From Antedon mediterranea (lineage: Eukaryota > Echinodermata > Crinoidea > Comatulida > Antedonidae), in NCBI RefSeq assembly GCF_964355755.1, contig NC_092674.1, forward strand, positions 19,432,001 through 19,496,000: a DNA stretch of 64,000 bases, written 5' to 3'. Of this stretch, positions 1 through 10,777 are shown piece by piece. Each line of letters opens with the position of its first letter. Position 1 is the first letter of the stretch. A program made the position numbers and the translations under genes. The notes under the pieces are model-generated. The model was not told the DNA's origin and ran no database searches. It was given only the letters and a program-made list of their open reading frames with translations.

Positions 1-1322
1 TTAACACAGCAGCACAGTTTAGTTTAGTAATTAAACAGAGAAATTTAGTTTAGTTGGTTTTAGGACACAATTAAACACAGCAGTTTAGTTTAGTTTAGAA
101 CAAAATAAACAGAGAAATTCAGTTTAGTTTAGTTGGTTGTAGGACACAATTTAACAGAGTAATTAAGTTTATTTTATTTGGTTGTAGAACAACATTAAAC
201 ACAGCAATTCTAATTTAGCTTAGTTGGCTGTAGGACACAATTAAACAAAGCAATTCAGTTTAGTTTAGTTGGTTTTAGGACACAATTAAACAGAGCAATT
301 CAGTTTAGTTTAGTTGGTTGTAGGACACAATTAAACAGAGCAATTCAGTTTAGTTTAGTTGGTTTTAGGACACAATTAAACACAGCAGTTCAGCTCAGTT
401 CAGTTTAGTTGTTTGTAGAACAAATTGAAACAGAGCAATTCAGTTTAGTTTAGTTGGTTTTAGGACACAATTAAACAGAGCAATTCAGTTTAGTTTAGTT
501 GGTTTTAGGACACAATTAAACACAGCAGTTCAGCTCAGTTCAGTTTAGTTGTTTGTAGAACAAAATGAAACAGAGCAATTCAGTTTAGTTTAGTTGGTTG
601 TAGGACACAATTAAACACAGCAATTCAGTTTAGTTTAGTTGGTTTTAGGACACAATTAAACAGAGCAATTCAGTTTAGTTTAGTTGGTTGTAGGACACAA
701 TTAAACATAGCAATTCAGTTTAGTTTAGTTGGTTTTAGGACACAATTAAACATAGCAATTCAGTGTAGTTTAGTTGGTTGTAGGACACAATTAAATATAG
801 CAATTCAGTTTAGTTTAGTTGGTTTTAGGACACAATTAAACATAGCAATTCAGTGTAGTTTAGTTGGTTTTAGGACACAATTAAACATAGCAATTCAGTT
901 TAGTTTAGTTGGTTTTAGGACACAATTAAACAGAGTAATTCAGTTTAGTTTAGTTGGTTGTAAGACACAATTAAACATAGCAATTCAGTTTAGTTTAGTT
1001 GGTTGTAGGACACAATTAAACAGAGCAATTCAGTTTAGTTTAGTTGGTTGTAGGACACAATTAAACAAAGCAATTCAGTTTAGTTTAGTTGGTTTTAGGA
1101 CACAATTAAACAGAGCAATTCAGTTTAGTTTAGTTGGTTGTAGGACACAATTAAACAGAGCAATTCAGTTTAGTTTAGTTGGTTTTAGGACACAATTAAA
1201 CACAGCAGTTCAGCTCAGTTCAGTTTAGTTGTTTGTAGAACAAAATGAAACAGAGCAATTCAGTTTAGTTTAGTTGGTTTTAGGACACAATTAAACAGAG
1301 CAATTCAGTTTAGTTTAGTTGG
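1..1322. repeat. 45-bp minisatellite array
   Basis: About 29 head-to-tail units of 45 bp, each built around TTTAGTTTAGTTGG, GTAGGACACAATTAAACA and GAGCAATTCAG. Units alternate between a GGTTTTAGG and a GGTTGTAGG form. A divergent block (CACAGCAGTTCAGCTCAG followed by GTTTGTAGAACAAAATG) recurs near 380, 525 and 1201, which points to a higher-order repeat of several units. The array runs off the left edge, so its true length is unknown. No open reading frame of interest runs through it. Confidence 0.95.
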
Positions 1323-1394
1323 TCAGTGCCGTGTAACTTAGGCTACATACCTCTTCTACCATATACCATGGATTAATAATCCATGCATATACTA

Positions 1395-1666
1395 AGTAAG
1401 TTTCTGAGATAAAATAAAAAAAATATTTTTATAGCTTGATATTTTTCTTGGGGTTATTGATTTTAAGATTTAAAAATTTTGATTTTGTCCCTCCATAAAA
1501 TATGAATTTTGTGTATTAATATCTGCTAGATAGCTTTTATTAAACCAAAAAGATGGACTTTTATCACAAAATTAAAATATTTTTTTGGTGTGTATCATTT
1601 AATAACCTCAACAAAAATATCAAGCTATCGAAATATTTTTCTCAATTTTTTCAGAAACTACATAGG
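1395..1666. repeat. Foldback repeat with about 50-bp arms
   Basis: The arm at about 1395-1448 (AGTTTCTGAGA then ATATTTTTATAGCTTGATATTTTT) is the imperfect reverse complement of 1612-1666. The 160-bp loop is AT-rich and non-coding. It looks like a small non-autonomous element; a target duplication was not identified. Confidence 0.6.
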
Positions 1667-1765
1667 TTTTTATAATCAGCATTATTTCAAATATCCATAA
1701 AACACAATGTTTACACTTTCCCCATGATCTGCACACGAAGGAACATTTTTTACATAGGGATCTGG
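1667..1765. mobile_element. Solo arm of the CCAGATCC MITE family
   Basis: This segment matches the right arm of the complete element at 13554-14026, sharing ATAAAACA, TGTTTACACTTTCCCC, ATGATCTGCACACG and the end GGATCTGG. The opposite arm is not found nearby. It therefore looks like a fragment or a copy whose other end was replaced by the adjoining foldback repeat. Confidence 0.7.
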
Positions 1766-1837
1766 ACTATGTATAATAATATTGTTTTAGATATCGAAGT
1801 TAAACAATTTTTTTGTAGCCAATCGTATAAAGGTAAC

Positions 1838-2321
1838 TGTCATATTATTGATGTTGTGATTCTCTGTGATTAGAGAAGGATGCTTTAGTCCACGTCCGCC
1901 TTATTATTAGCCAATCAAAATCGTGTAAATTTCAGAGGGAAAATGTTATCCTCCTCTGAAGCCTAAAATTTGCATATCCTGTATAAATGTAGAATGTAAT
2001 AGTTATTAAAGGAGAAGAGAGAATAAGGTCAGAGTAGATAAATGAGAAGAGAGAATAAGGTCAGAGTAGATAAACGGAAAGATGATAAAGAATATAATAA
2101 GGCTTGACTGGTAGTGGTAGAAAGATGTATTAATCGAATTACAAGGAATAAAAGTTCTAGTTGAGTTAATTATACTTTTTGTATGAGTTATTATTCAGTG
2201 ACAGCTGTGTACGTCGCGTGGAAATATATACGCCCGAGAAAGCTCGGAACGACAGCTGTGTACGTCGAGTGGATATACGCCTGAGAAAGCTCGGAACCAA
2301 CTAAAAGATAAATTCACTACA
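1838..2321 (+). repeat. 5' LTR of the Gmr1-like element
   Basis: 484 bp, TGTCATATTATTG to TTCACTACA. It differs from the 3' LTR at two sites (TTCAGAGG versus TTCGGAGG; TAAATGTAG versus TAAAAGTAG). It contains two copies of GAGAAGAGAGAATAAGG and two of CAGCTGTGTACGTCG. CTGTATAAATG near 1980 is a plausible TATA element for the genomic transcript. Confidence 0.97.
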
Positions 2322-2340
2322 TGGTGGCAGCGGTGAAAAT
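2322..2340 (+). other. Putative primer binding site
   Basis: TGGTGGCAGCGG follows the 5' LTR directly. TGG is the complement of a tRNA CCA end, as expected for minus-strand priming in Ty3/gypsy elements. The priming tRNA was not identified. Confidence 0.6.
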
Positions 2341-2751
2341 TTTTGTTTACATGATTTAAGTATCAAGAAGAAGAAGAAGAAGAAGTGACAGTGCCTACTC
2401 TACGGGCCTGTTAAATCAGTAACCAAAAAGTTAAATGGTTACGAAGATCTGGATTCCTGACAGTTTGTATACCGTGCGTTGTTTGGATATTACAACGAAG
2501 AAGAAGTACTGTTGAGCTCAAGGTACCTACTCAAGGCTGCTGGATATTCATCGGCGAGATATGTTCACCGAGATTTGAAAGAAGAAGACTGAAGTAACAG
2601 AAGGAAGCCCAGAAAATTGTGAGAAGATTTGCAAAGCTGACTTTGTAAACTATTTTTATTTCGAAAGTAATTTTTTGTACGGAGCGAACTTGGAACGTTG
2701 TTTGTGACTTTGAAGTAAATTAATGTCTTATATTGTATTGCATTTCAAAAT

Positions 2752-3542
2752 CGCCGTGGCTAAAGATACGGTACCGTATTCTAACTTCTGTTTACTAAAG
2801 GTACGGTAAAATTGCATTACGTCATAATCAGCCAATGGGGTGCTGGTACGTGTGTGACGTCATCGTATAAGGACTTGGGGATTTTTTGTTCATATCGCGT
2901 CTGTTGTAGAGAATTCCTATCGGCGGCGCCAGGCTGCGTGGATGTGTGTGCCCTGCAGATGAGGGTTTTATTTTGATTCCAAATGGCCTATTTAGGCCTC
3001 TATTTTTTAAAAACTTTGTTTACAATGGTGACCATAAACAACAAGCAAATTCGGACAATAAAGGGGCCCTTAAATACTATGATTTAGACAGCAGTGTAGC
3101 CCCAGGGCTGACGAGTCACAGAAATCAGCGCACACATATGCAGCTAGCTGGCCATGCAGCCTGGCATCCGCTTTCCCTACACAAACAAACTCATATAATG
3201 AGGTTATACCATAGTACGTAGTAAGTAGGCCTGGGCCTCTTTTAAAACGGTTTTCTGTATTTTAGAATTAAAATCAACATGGCTTTTCAATAATAATAAC
3301 AGACGTAGGCTACATTTAGTTTTTGTCACACACGACGGCGATAATAGCGATAAATAAAGCATAAAGAAAATGCGGTTGATCACTACACTGTTTTCGCGAT
3401 ATGAAAAAAAATCCACAAAGTCCTTATACGATGACGTCACACAAGTACCAGCACCCCATTGGCTGGTTATGACGTAATGCAATTTTACCGTATCTTTAGT
3501 AAACAGAAGTTAGAATACGGTACCGTATCTTTAGCCACAGCG
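2752..3542. mobile_element. Mutator-like foldback MITE in the retrotransposon leader
   Basis: 791 bp with terminal inverted repeats of about 150 bp (2752-2900 against 3394-3542). Shared blocks include GTGGCTAAAGATACGGTACC, GTAAACAGAAG-type segments, TGACGTCA and CCTTATACGATGACGTCA. It is flanked by a perfect 9-bp direct repeat TTTCAAAAT at 2743-2751 and 3543-3551. A 9-bp duplication with long TIRs is the usual signature of Mutator-like elements. The interior of about 490 bp has no transposase-like reading frame, so it is non-autonomous. It lies between the LTR and the gag start, so it postdates the host element. Confidence 0.88.
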
Positions 3543-3665
3543 TTTCAAAATTTATGTGGATTTCATATTTTTACATATCTGAATGAAATCAAGGTAATAC
3601 AAATACTTTTATAACATATTTTGTATACATAAGTTTACATATTTCATTAGTAAATTGTTATTAGC

Positions 3666-4159
3666 ATGACAACTTTAAGATCGGGTAAAAATATAGATAA
3701 GACTATGTCAGACAAAGATACTAGGGAAGATATGGTTGACCAAGCCAATGAAATGTATGATAACATGGCTAGGGATATTGATTTGCCCGAAATACCCGGC
3801 GGTATGCCTAAAGATATGATGCTCGAATATTTTCGAATGAAGTTCGAGGCCGAAAACAATAAGTTAAGATTAGAAGCAGAAATAGAGCAAAAGAAAATAG
3901 ATATAGAACAAAGAAAAATTGAATCACAAGAAAGAGTGAAAATGATGGAGTTAGAAAATAGGTCTAGCTACAGTAATGCTAGGAATATAGTAGATGAAAT
4001 GAAGGTAAAGGTTCCTACTTTGAAGGAATCAGATGATATTGATATATATTTTCGAACATTTGAACACTTGGCAGAAGCCACAGGTTGGGATAAGAATACG
4101 TGGTCCGCTAGGTTAGCACCTGAACTGTCTGGTAAAGCTAGGACAGCATATGCATCCTT
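3666..4159 (+). CDS. Gag N-terminal part (interrupted)
   Basis: Reading starts at ATG 3666, the first good start after the leader, with residues MTTLRSGK. Residues about 70-105 are Glu/Lys/Arg-rich and predicted to form a coiled coil, followed by a capsid-like region containing FRTFEHLAEATGWDKNTW. This layout is typical of Ty3/gypsy Gag, which assembles the virus-like particle. After codon 164 the frame enters the inserted DNA element and stops within three codons (TAG at 4164). The target duplication GCATCCTT is in the same phase here and at 6082, so the break is a clean insertion and not decay of the frame. Confidence 0.85.
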
Positions 4160-6081
4160 GGATTAGGCCAACTTCGGCCACAGACAATTTCGGCCACAGA
4201 CAATATTACTACCATATCTATGGAACGCCCATAGTGCCATTGATAGGGGAACAATGAGACACGACAATGTAATACAGGATTATCGATTTCATTGCGTTTT
4301 ACTTTTGTTTTTACACAGGAAAACACGGACACAGACAAACTTGGCAATTAATTAATTAATTAATTAATTAATTAATTAATTAATAATGAAAATAAAATAC
4401 TAACACGTATTTTGTAGCTAGGTGGCATGATGAGATAAGAAACGAAGAATTACGTAGATACCGATATTTCAGAGTACAAAAAATACAATACGGTTGAAAT
4501 TAAAATGTATAGTTTTTACAAATAAAAGAAATGAATTGAATGAGGCCTAAGTGATACTAATTGTATGTACATTTTTCTATAAATATAAAACGAATTGAAG
4601 TACGTAGGGATATATACTAATTTTATTGTGTACAATAAATATAACTTTGAAGGAATAAGAAACGGAAGAACAAAGTGGTTAAGAATACGATTTATTTTAT
4701 CGGAAGAAACAATTGAAGAAAGTATATAATTATTAAGAATTAATTTGTTGTAAGATGTAAATGAAACACTGGTAAATAAATGTTAATAGAAATGCCTGCG
4801 TTGTTTTTGCGTGTAAAATTTTACCTAATAAAATGAACTTGAAATATTAGTAAAACACCACTACCCAAGAGGAATTATGCGAAGGCATTGAAGAATTTTT
4901 GACTGTGTGCGTCATGAGAAGGTACGTGGAAAACCCCGTCATATGGGTGGTTGATTTGTCCGTAGTCATTGCATTTTGCCGGGGATTCCCCATCATTTCC
5001 GTAGTAGCCTATTTATCTTCATTTCCCTACGTCCGAAATATTGGGCCGAATTTCCGTAGTAATTACTGATGTTCCGAACTTTGAAATAACAATGTTTGGT
5101 TGCTTCTTTCTGCAAATTTCTTTCATATTTTCTTTTCTGGAGTGTGGTTTAAGCAACACTTGTACAGTTTAGTGGATAAATGAAAATGAATTTTTTAAGT
5201 TGTTGTTTTACTGACTTACTTGCATTTATTGAAAAATAATACAATTCAACGTTTTGCTCAATATATTTATAGCAGCAATTATTAATTGATAATAGGCCTA
5301 GTAATTAGTTTAGGGACTTCCTCTGACGTTCGCATTGAACGCAACAAATGTTATCCTTAGTCGCATTTTTATCCGAATTATTACTCATTTTGTTTGTACT
5401 GTATTTTGACATGTTAAAATATGTTAAATGCATATCGCCGCAAATTACTCGATTATTATTTTTATGTTGGGTCTGATATGTTCGTTTTATTTATGCACCT
5501 GTGTTCTTAAGACATGACCTGAGCTCCATAATAAAACATTTAATTACTCCTGTGTTGTATTAAAAACCAATCAAATGAAGACGACAAAGTTTTATTAAAT
5601 TTATTTTTTTTTATCACTAATTTTCTTCTTGATTCTGCTTGTATTGATGTGTGAGTTCCTGATATTCCTCTTTGTTCCTTAGGTCACCTAAGCAATGGAA
5701 GGAAAAACGTTTTAATTAAATTTCTTTTTTTTTCTTAGCATTTCTATTTCTTTTTTCATAGCCAAACTATTAATACGTCTGTACTAAGAGAGTATTTAAC
5801 TGTGTCACTGACAGTTGAATTTGTTTTTCGCCAAGACTTCATGATATAACTAAACTGGAATGGAAACAACAAATCTAATAATAAATGCAAATTGTAGTGG
5901 AATAACGTTAAGAATGATAACACTGTAATGGTAGTAATCGTCATAAAAAATACTATCCAACAAAGCATGAGATGCGATAACTAATAGCAAAAACAATAGC
6001 ACGGTCTAATATATGCGTGAATGGCGCGCCATAGAAATCTGTTGTGGCCGAAACTGTCTGTGGCCGAAACGGTCATATGCC
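4160..6081. mobile_element. DNA element, 8-bp TSD family, copy 1 (in gag)
   Basis: 1922 bp flanked by a perfect 8-bp direct repeat GCATCCTT (4152-4159 and 6082-6089). Each end has an 18-bp outer segment beginning GG, then a tandemly doubled motif TTCGGCCACAGACA. The left end continues to TATGGAACGCC; the right end, read inward, continues to CTATGGCGCGCC. The same architecture occurs at 48548-50852. No transposase-like frame is present. A 27-codon frame on the minus strand near 5307-5390 containing CCVQCERQ is the only suggestive coding stretch. An 8-bp duplication with GG ends is compatible with Merlin; hAT and P elements, which also make 8-bp duplications, usually start with CA. The superfamily is unassigned. 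Confidence 0.85.
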
Positions 6082-9000
6082 GCATCCTTAACCGTAAAAG
6101 AATGTGTAGATTATGATACCTTAAAGAAGGCAATCTTAGAAAAGTATGATGTGTCCGCTGAGACCTACAGATTTAAATTTAGAAATTCAAACAGAGTTAA
6201 AGATATGTCCATCAGGGAATGGCTGAATGAGCTCTCCCATTATTTAAAATGTTGGATGAAATGTGCTAATGTAAAAGAAGATGATGCTGCAGGCATTATT
6301 GAAATGATTATAATGGAACAGGCACTTGATAAAATGCCTGAAGATCTGAGGCTTTATCTTAGAGATAAACAAGTAAATAAGAGCAATGATATGGCTATGA
6401 TAGCCGATGATTATATAGCTAATAGAGGTGGCCGTGGCTATTGGAATGCCGTAAATTCTGAAAATAAGCCTACGTATTATAAGGGCCAAGAAAATAGTAA
6501 ACCTAAGAATAGTACGACTCAGAATAACCCTGGAGCTAGGCAGCAAGGATACAATAGGTATCGCGGAAGGGGAGGCAAATTCCATAACTATGGTAGAAAT
6601 TTCCAACAGAGAGAACCTTCAAATGAATGGATTAATGGCCTATGCTTTAATTGTAAGGAGAAGGGACATAAAATAGGGGATTGTCCTAAGATGGTAGCAA
6701 AAGGAAAGACTAGTGACACTAAGAAGGGCCCGAATGTGAAAGATGGCTTAAGATGTGAAGGAATAAAATCAGATAGACCCCAAGTAGTTATGGATAGTGT
6801 AGAAAATAAAATGGAGAAGTGTATAATACCAGGAAAATTAGAAGGACAGGATATAACTATGCTTAGAGACTCGGGATGTACCCAGTCAGCTGTTAAGGAA
6901 AGTCTAGTGCCTAACAAATGTTACTTGCCAGGAAAATGGGTTACGTTAAGAGGTATAGGAGGCGATATTACCGTCCCCTTAGCTGAGGTAGCGATAGAAA
7001 GTAAGATAGTGACAGGAAAAGTGATAGTAGCCGTAATCGAAGGATTACAGAGGGACATGTTATTGGGTCATGATTTGGACCAGAATTGTGGGGAAACAAT
7101 GGCTAAAGAAATGTTCGTCCTAACTAGGGAGCAAGCCAGAATAGAAAATGATGTTAGAATACAAGACGAAATGATATTGTTAGGGAAAGATAGTAACTTT
7201 AAGCCGATAGAAGAGCCGCCTAAAGAAACTAATGTACAATTGTTGAAAACAGTAGTAAATGACAACAAAGTAAATAAAACTAAGTGTTTAGATGATATGA
7301 ATGGAACAGAAATGAATAATTTGTTTGACGAAAATGAGGATAAAGCTAAAGATAAAACAGTCAAACATAAAACTTATGAACAACAGCACAAGCTGAACCT
7401 AACTAAACAAGAACTGATCAAATTGCAAACTAAGGATGACTCACTCAAAGGAGTGTTTGACAGGGTAGTCCCTATAGAAGAAATAGGTCAGCATAGGGTA
7501 TGTTTCTTTATGAGACAAGGTATATTGATGAGAAATTGGAGGAGTATTAAAGATAAGAATAACCAAGTGGAACAGATTGTATTACCTACTCAGTGTAGAC
7601 AGGGTGTATTACACTTAGGTCATAATGTGCCATTTGCAGGTCACATGGGTGTTGAGAAAACTAAAAGTAGGGTCCTGAACCAATTCTATTGGCCAGGTAT
7701 ATTTAAAGATGTGGTAGTCTATTGTAAAGTCTGTAAGGAATGCCAAAAGGTAGATAAGGGTAAAAGTAAAAGGAAACATACTTTGATACCATTACCGATT
7801 ATAAGTACACCATTTAAACGTATAGCGATAGACATTGTTGGACCCTTATTTAGAACAAGCCGTAATAACAAATATATGCTTACTATAATTGACTATGCTA
7901 CGAGATATCCGGATGCTATACCGTTACCCAATGTTAGAGCTGAAACAGTAGCCAGGGCTCTAATAGAAGTCTTTACTAGAGTAGGATTACCCGAAGAGAT
8001 TGTACATGATCAAGGAACTAATTTCATGTCTTCAATTATGCAATCTATATGTAGTATGTTGGGGATTAATCAATTAAAGACTACAGTGTACCACCCCCAA
8101 AGCAATGGGCTTGTTGAAAGATTTCACGGTACATTGAAAAATATGATAAGGACACTTACAGTTAAGCAAAGAAAAAATTGGGATAACTACATACCCCCCT
8201 TTCTGTTTGCATACAGAGAAGTTCCTAGTAAAGCGACGGGCCATTCACCTTTTAAATTGCTTTATGGTAGAGAGGTGAGGGGACCCTTGAGTTTACTCAA
8301 AAGTAATTGGGTAGAAGATGAAGAAACATCTACTGATGTTATCAAATACATGTTAGACATAAGAGAAAAAATGGAGGAATTAATGAAAGATGCTAATGTA
8401 AACAAACTTGAACAACAAGAAATTATGTCCCACAATTATAACAAGAATGCTATTGATAGAGAATTTGTAGAAGGGGACAAAGTGTTGATATTCTTTCCAG
8501 TAGGAAATAGTAAGTTAGACAGTAAATGGCAAGGCCCCTTCACTGTTACTAAAAAGGTCAATGATGTAAATTATGAAATATACATAGGAGGTAGAAGAAA
8601 AGAAAAACAAATTCTACATGTTAATATGTTAAAGAGATGGTATGATAAAGTAGAAATAAGTAAAGATGGTTATTATGTAGTGACAAATGTTCAGTCGATA
8701 GAAGAAGTAGACTTAAATGAAACAGTCCATGACAATGAGTTAGATAGTGAAATAGACATAGGATTGTCTTATCATCAATCACAAACATGGAGAGATGTTA
8801 ACGTTAGTAGTAATTTAAATGATACACAAACTAAACAATTAACAGAATTGTTAAAGTACCAACAGAATGTATTCTCGGATGTACCAGGTAGAACTCACTT
8901 AGTGACACATGAAATTAAGACTAATGGTGAAATGCCTATAAGGCATAGGGCATATAGAACGCCCCAAGCATTAAAGGGTAAATTGAAAGAGGAATTAGAT

Positions 9001-10191
9001 AGTATGTTGGCTATGGGTATAATAGAACCTACTGTTAGTGCCTATGCTGCACCTATTATTGCCCTGAAGAAAGGCCAGAATCAAATTAGAATGGTGACAG
9101 ATTTTAGATCACTAAATAAGACTACACAATTTGACCCTTATGTTATGCCTCGCATAGACGAAATGTTGGATGAGGTATCATCCGCAATATACATAACTAC
9201 GTTAGATCTAACTAAAGGATTTTACCAGGTGCCTCTGGATCCTAAGACCAAAGACAAATCAGCATTTATTACACAATTTGGACAGTATTGTTACAATGTA
9301 CTTCCATTTGGTATGCAAAATAGCTCTAGTACTTTCCAAAGATTAATGGATAAGGTATTACAAGGTACTGAAGGATATGCTAAGGCATATATAGATGACA
9401 TATGTATTTATAGTCAAACTTGGAAAGATCATATTTTTCATTTGAATGATGTATTAGAAAGATTAAGTAGTGCTGGATTGACAGCAAAGCCTTTGAAATG
9501 TAAAATTGCCTATGCACAGGTAGAATTTCTGGGGCATAAGATTGGTAATGGAGAAATTAGACCCATGATTGATAAGGTTGAGGCTGTGGAAAAGTTCCCC
9601 AGACCTTTGTCTAAGAAACAAGTCCGATCATTTCTCGGATTAACGGGCTATTACAGAAAATTTGTACAGAACTATGCCGATATTGCTAAGCCATTGATTG
9701 ATTTAACTTTAAAGAGTAAAAGTAATACCGTTAAGTGGAATGAACAATGTGAAAATGCCTTTGTAACTTTAAAGAAACGACTTACTGATGATAATGTATT
9801 AAAAGCCCCAAATTTTGATAAGATATTTATATTGCAAATCGATGCCTCAAATTATGGCATAGGTGCAGTGCTGAGCCAAATAGATGGTGAGGGTAATGAT
9901 TATCCCATTGTGTACTTAAGTAGAAAGTTATCTGTACATGAGCAGAGATATTCTGTGCCAGAAAAAGAGTGCCTCTCTATTGTTTGGGCTATCAATAAAC
10001 TTAAGTATTATCTGTATGGTTGTGAATTTCAAGTTCATACTGACCACCAGGCATTGAGATGGATGGACTCAATGAAGGGTGCCAATGTTAGACTTATGAG
10101 ATGGGCTCTGTTTTTACAAGGATATAAATTTAAAGTTATTTACAAGAAAGGATCATTAAATGGAAATGCAGATGGATTAAGTCGTGCATAA
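6082..10191 (+). CDS. Gag C-terminus, protease, integrase, RT and RNase H polyprotein
   Basis: Domain order, counting residues from 6013: end of capsid (about 24-150), one zinc knuckle CFNCKEKGHKIGDC (about 211-224), aspartic protease with RDSGCTQSAV (about 285) and LGHDL. The integrase follows, with an HHCC zinc module (about 533-580), core motifs AIDIVGP, HDQGTNF and NGLVERFHG for the D,D,E triad, and a GPY/F-type segment KWQGPFTV. Reverse transcriptase comes next (MVTDFRSLN, LDLTKGFYQVPL, AYIDD at about 1127), then RNase H (QIDASNYGIG, HTDHQALRWM). All catalytic residues I can check are present and the frame is open, consistent with recent activity. The first 23 codons of the open frame, 6013-6081, belong to the inserted DNA element. 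Stop TAA is at 10189. Confidence 0.95.
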   Translation, partial: ASLTVKECVDYDTLKKAILEKYDVSAETYRFKFRNSNRVKDMSIREWLNELSHYLKCWMKCANVKEDDAAGIIEMIIMEQALDKMPEDLRLYLRDKQVNKSNDMAMIADDYIANRGGRGYWNAVNSENKPTYYKGQENSKPKNSTTQNNPGARQQGYNRYRGRGGKFHNYGRNFQQREPSNEWINGLCFNCKEKGHKIGDCPKMVAKGKTSDTKKGPNVKDGLRCEGIKSDRPQVVMDSVENKMEKCIIPGKLEGQDITMLRDSGCTQSAVKESLVPNKCYLPGKWVTLRGIGGDITVPLAEVAIESKIVTGKVIVAVIEGLQRDMLLGHDLDQNCGETMAKEMFVLTREQARIENDVRIQDEMILLGKDSNFKPIEEPPKETNVQLLKTVVNDNKVNKTKCLDDMNGTEMNNLFDENEDKAKDKTVKHKTYEQQHKLNLTKQELIKLQTKDDSLKGVFDRVVPIEEIGQHRVCFFMRQGILMRNWRSIKDKNNQVEQIVLPTQCRQGVLHLGHNVPFAGHMGVEKTKSRVLNQFYWPGIFKDVVVYCKVCKECQKVDKGKSKRKHTLIPLPIISTPFKRIAIDIVGPLFRTSRNNKYMLTIIDYATRYPDAIPLPNVRAETVARALIEVFTRVGLPEEIVHDQGTNFMSSIMQSICSMLGINQLKTTVYHPQSNGLVERFHGTLKNMIRTLTVKQRKNWDNYIPPFLFAYREVPSKATGHSPFKLLYGREVRGPLSLLKSNWVEDEETSTDVIKYMLDIREKMEELMKDANVNKLEQQEIMSHNYNKNAIDREFVEGDKVLIFFPVGNSKLDSKWQGPFTVTKKVNDVNYEIYIGGRRKEKQILHVNMLKRWYDKVEISKDGYYVVTNVQSIEEVDLNETVHDNELDSEIDIGLSYHQSQTWRDVNVSSNLNDTQTKQLTELLKYQQNVFSDVPGRTHLVTHEIKTNGEMPIRHRAYRTPQALKGKLKEELDSMLAMGIIEPTVSAYAAPIIALKKGQNQIRMVTDFRSLNKTTQFDPYVMPRIDEMLDEVSSAIYITTLDLTKGFYQVPLDPKTKDKSAFITQFGQYCYNVLPFGMQNSSSTFQRLMDKVLQGTEGYAKAYIDDICIYSQTWKDHIFHLNDVLERLSSAGLTAKPLKCKIAYAQVEFLGHKIGNGEIRPMIDKVEAVEKFPRPLSKKQVRSFLGLTGYYRKFVQNYADIAKPLIDLTLKSKSNTVKWNEQCENAFVTLKKRLTDDNVLKAPNFDKIFILQIDASNYGIGAVLSQIDGEGNDYPIVYLSRKLSVHEQRYSVPEKECLSIVWAINKLKYYLYGCEFQVHTDHQALRWMDSMKGANVRLMRWALFLQGYKFKVIYKKGSLNGNADGLSRA

Positions 10192-10282
10192 ATAATATTA
10201 TAGAGGTGTTATTAGTAGATAGTTTAAAGTAAAATGGTTTTAAATGTTAAATTTTTGGAAAGATTGACACAATCTTTTTCCC

Positions 10283-10293
10283 AAAAAGGGGAA
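10283..10293 (+). other. Polypurine tract
   Basis: AAAAAGGGGAA abuts the 3' LTR at 10294, the expected position and composition of the plus-strand primer of an LTR retrotransposon. Confidence 0.85.
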
Positions 10294-10777
10294 TGTCATA
10301 TTATTGATGTTGTGATTCTCTGTGATTAGAGAAGGATGCTTTAGTCCACGTCCGCCTTATTATTAGCCAATCAAAATCGTGTAAATTTCGGAGGGAAAAT
10401 GTTATCCTCCTCTGAAGCCTAAAATTTGCATATCCTGTATAAAAGTAGAATGTAATAGTTATTAAAGGAGAAGAGAGAATAAGGTCAGAGTAGATAAATG
10501 AGAAGAGAGAATAAGGTCAGAGTAGATAAACGGAAAGATGATAAAGAATATAATAAGGCTTGACTGGTAGTGGTAGAAAGATGTATTAATCGAATTACAA
10601 GGAATAAAAGTTCTAGTTGAGTTAATTATACTTTTTGTATGAGTTATTATTCAGTGACAGCTGTGTACGTCGCGTGGAAATATATACGCCCGAGAAAGCT
10701 CGGAACGACAGCTGTGTACGTCGAGTGGATATACGCCTGAGAAAGCTCGGAACCAACTAAAAGATAAATTCACTACA
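10294..10777 (+). repeat. 3' LTR of the Gmr1-like element
   Basis: 484 bp, about 99.6% identical to the 5' LTR. It is followed by the GTAAC target duplication (10778-10782). Confidence 0.97.

Larger units (their letters stand above)
1838..10777 (+). mobile_element. Complete Gmr1-like LTR retrotransposon with two nested insertions
   Basis: Two 484-bp LTRs bound the element, with a perfect 5-bp target duplication GTAAC at 1833-1837 and 10778-10782. The LTRs begin TGT and end ACA and differ at only two positions, so insertion was recent. The internal region encodes gag, protease, integrase, then reverse transcriptase and RNase H, in one frame. Integrase before RT in a Ty3/gypsy-type protein is the hallmark of the Gmr1 group known from deuterostomes. 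Excluding the two inserts (2752-3542 and 4160-6081, each with one target-site copy) the element would be about 6.2 kb. The copy as read cannot make intact Gag-Pol because a DNA transposon splits gag. Confidence 0.96.

Noticed and set aside
2946-3482. Two open frames of about 90 codons on opposite strands
   Set aside because: Both lie inside the Mutator-like foldback; the minus one is largely TIR sequence. No similarity or splice logic supports them.
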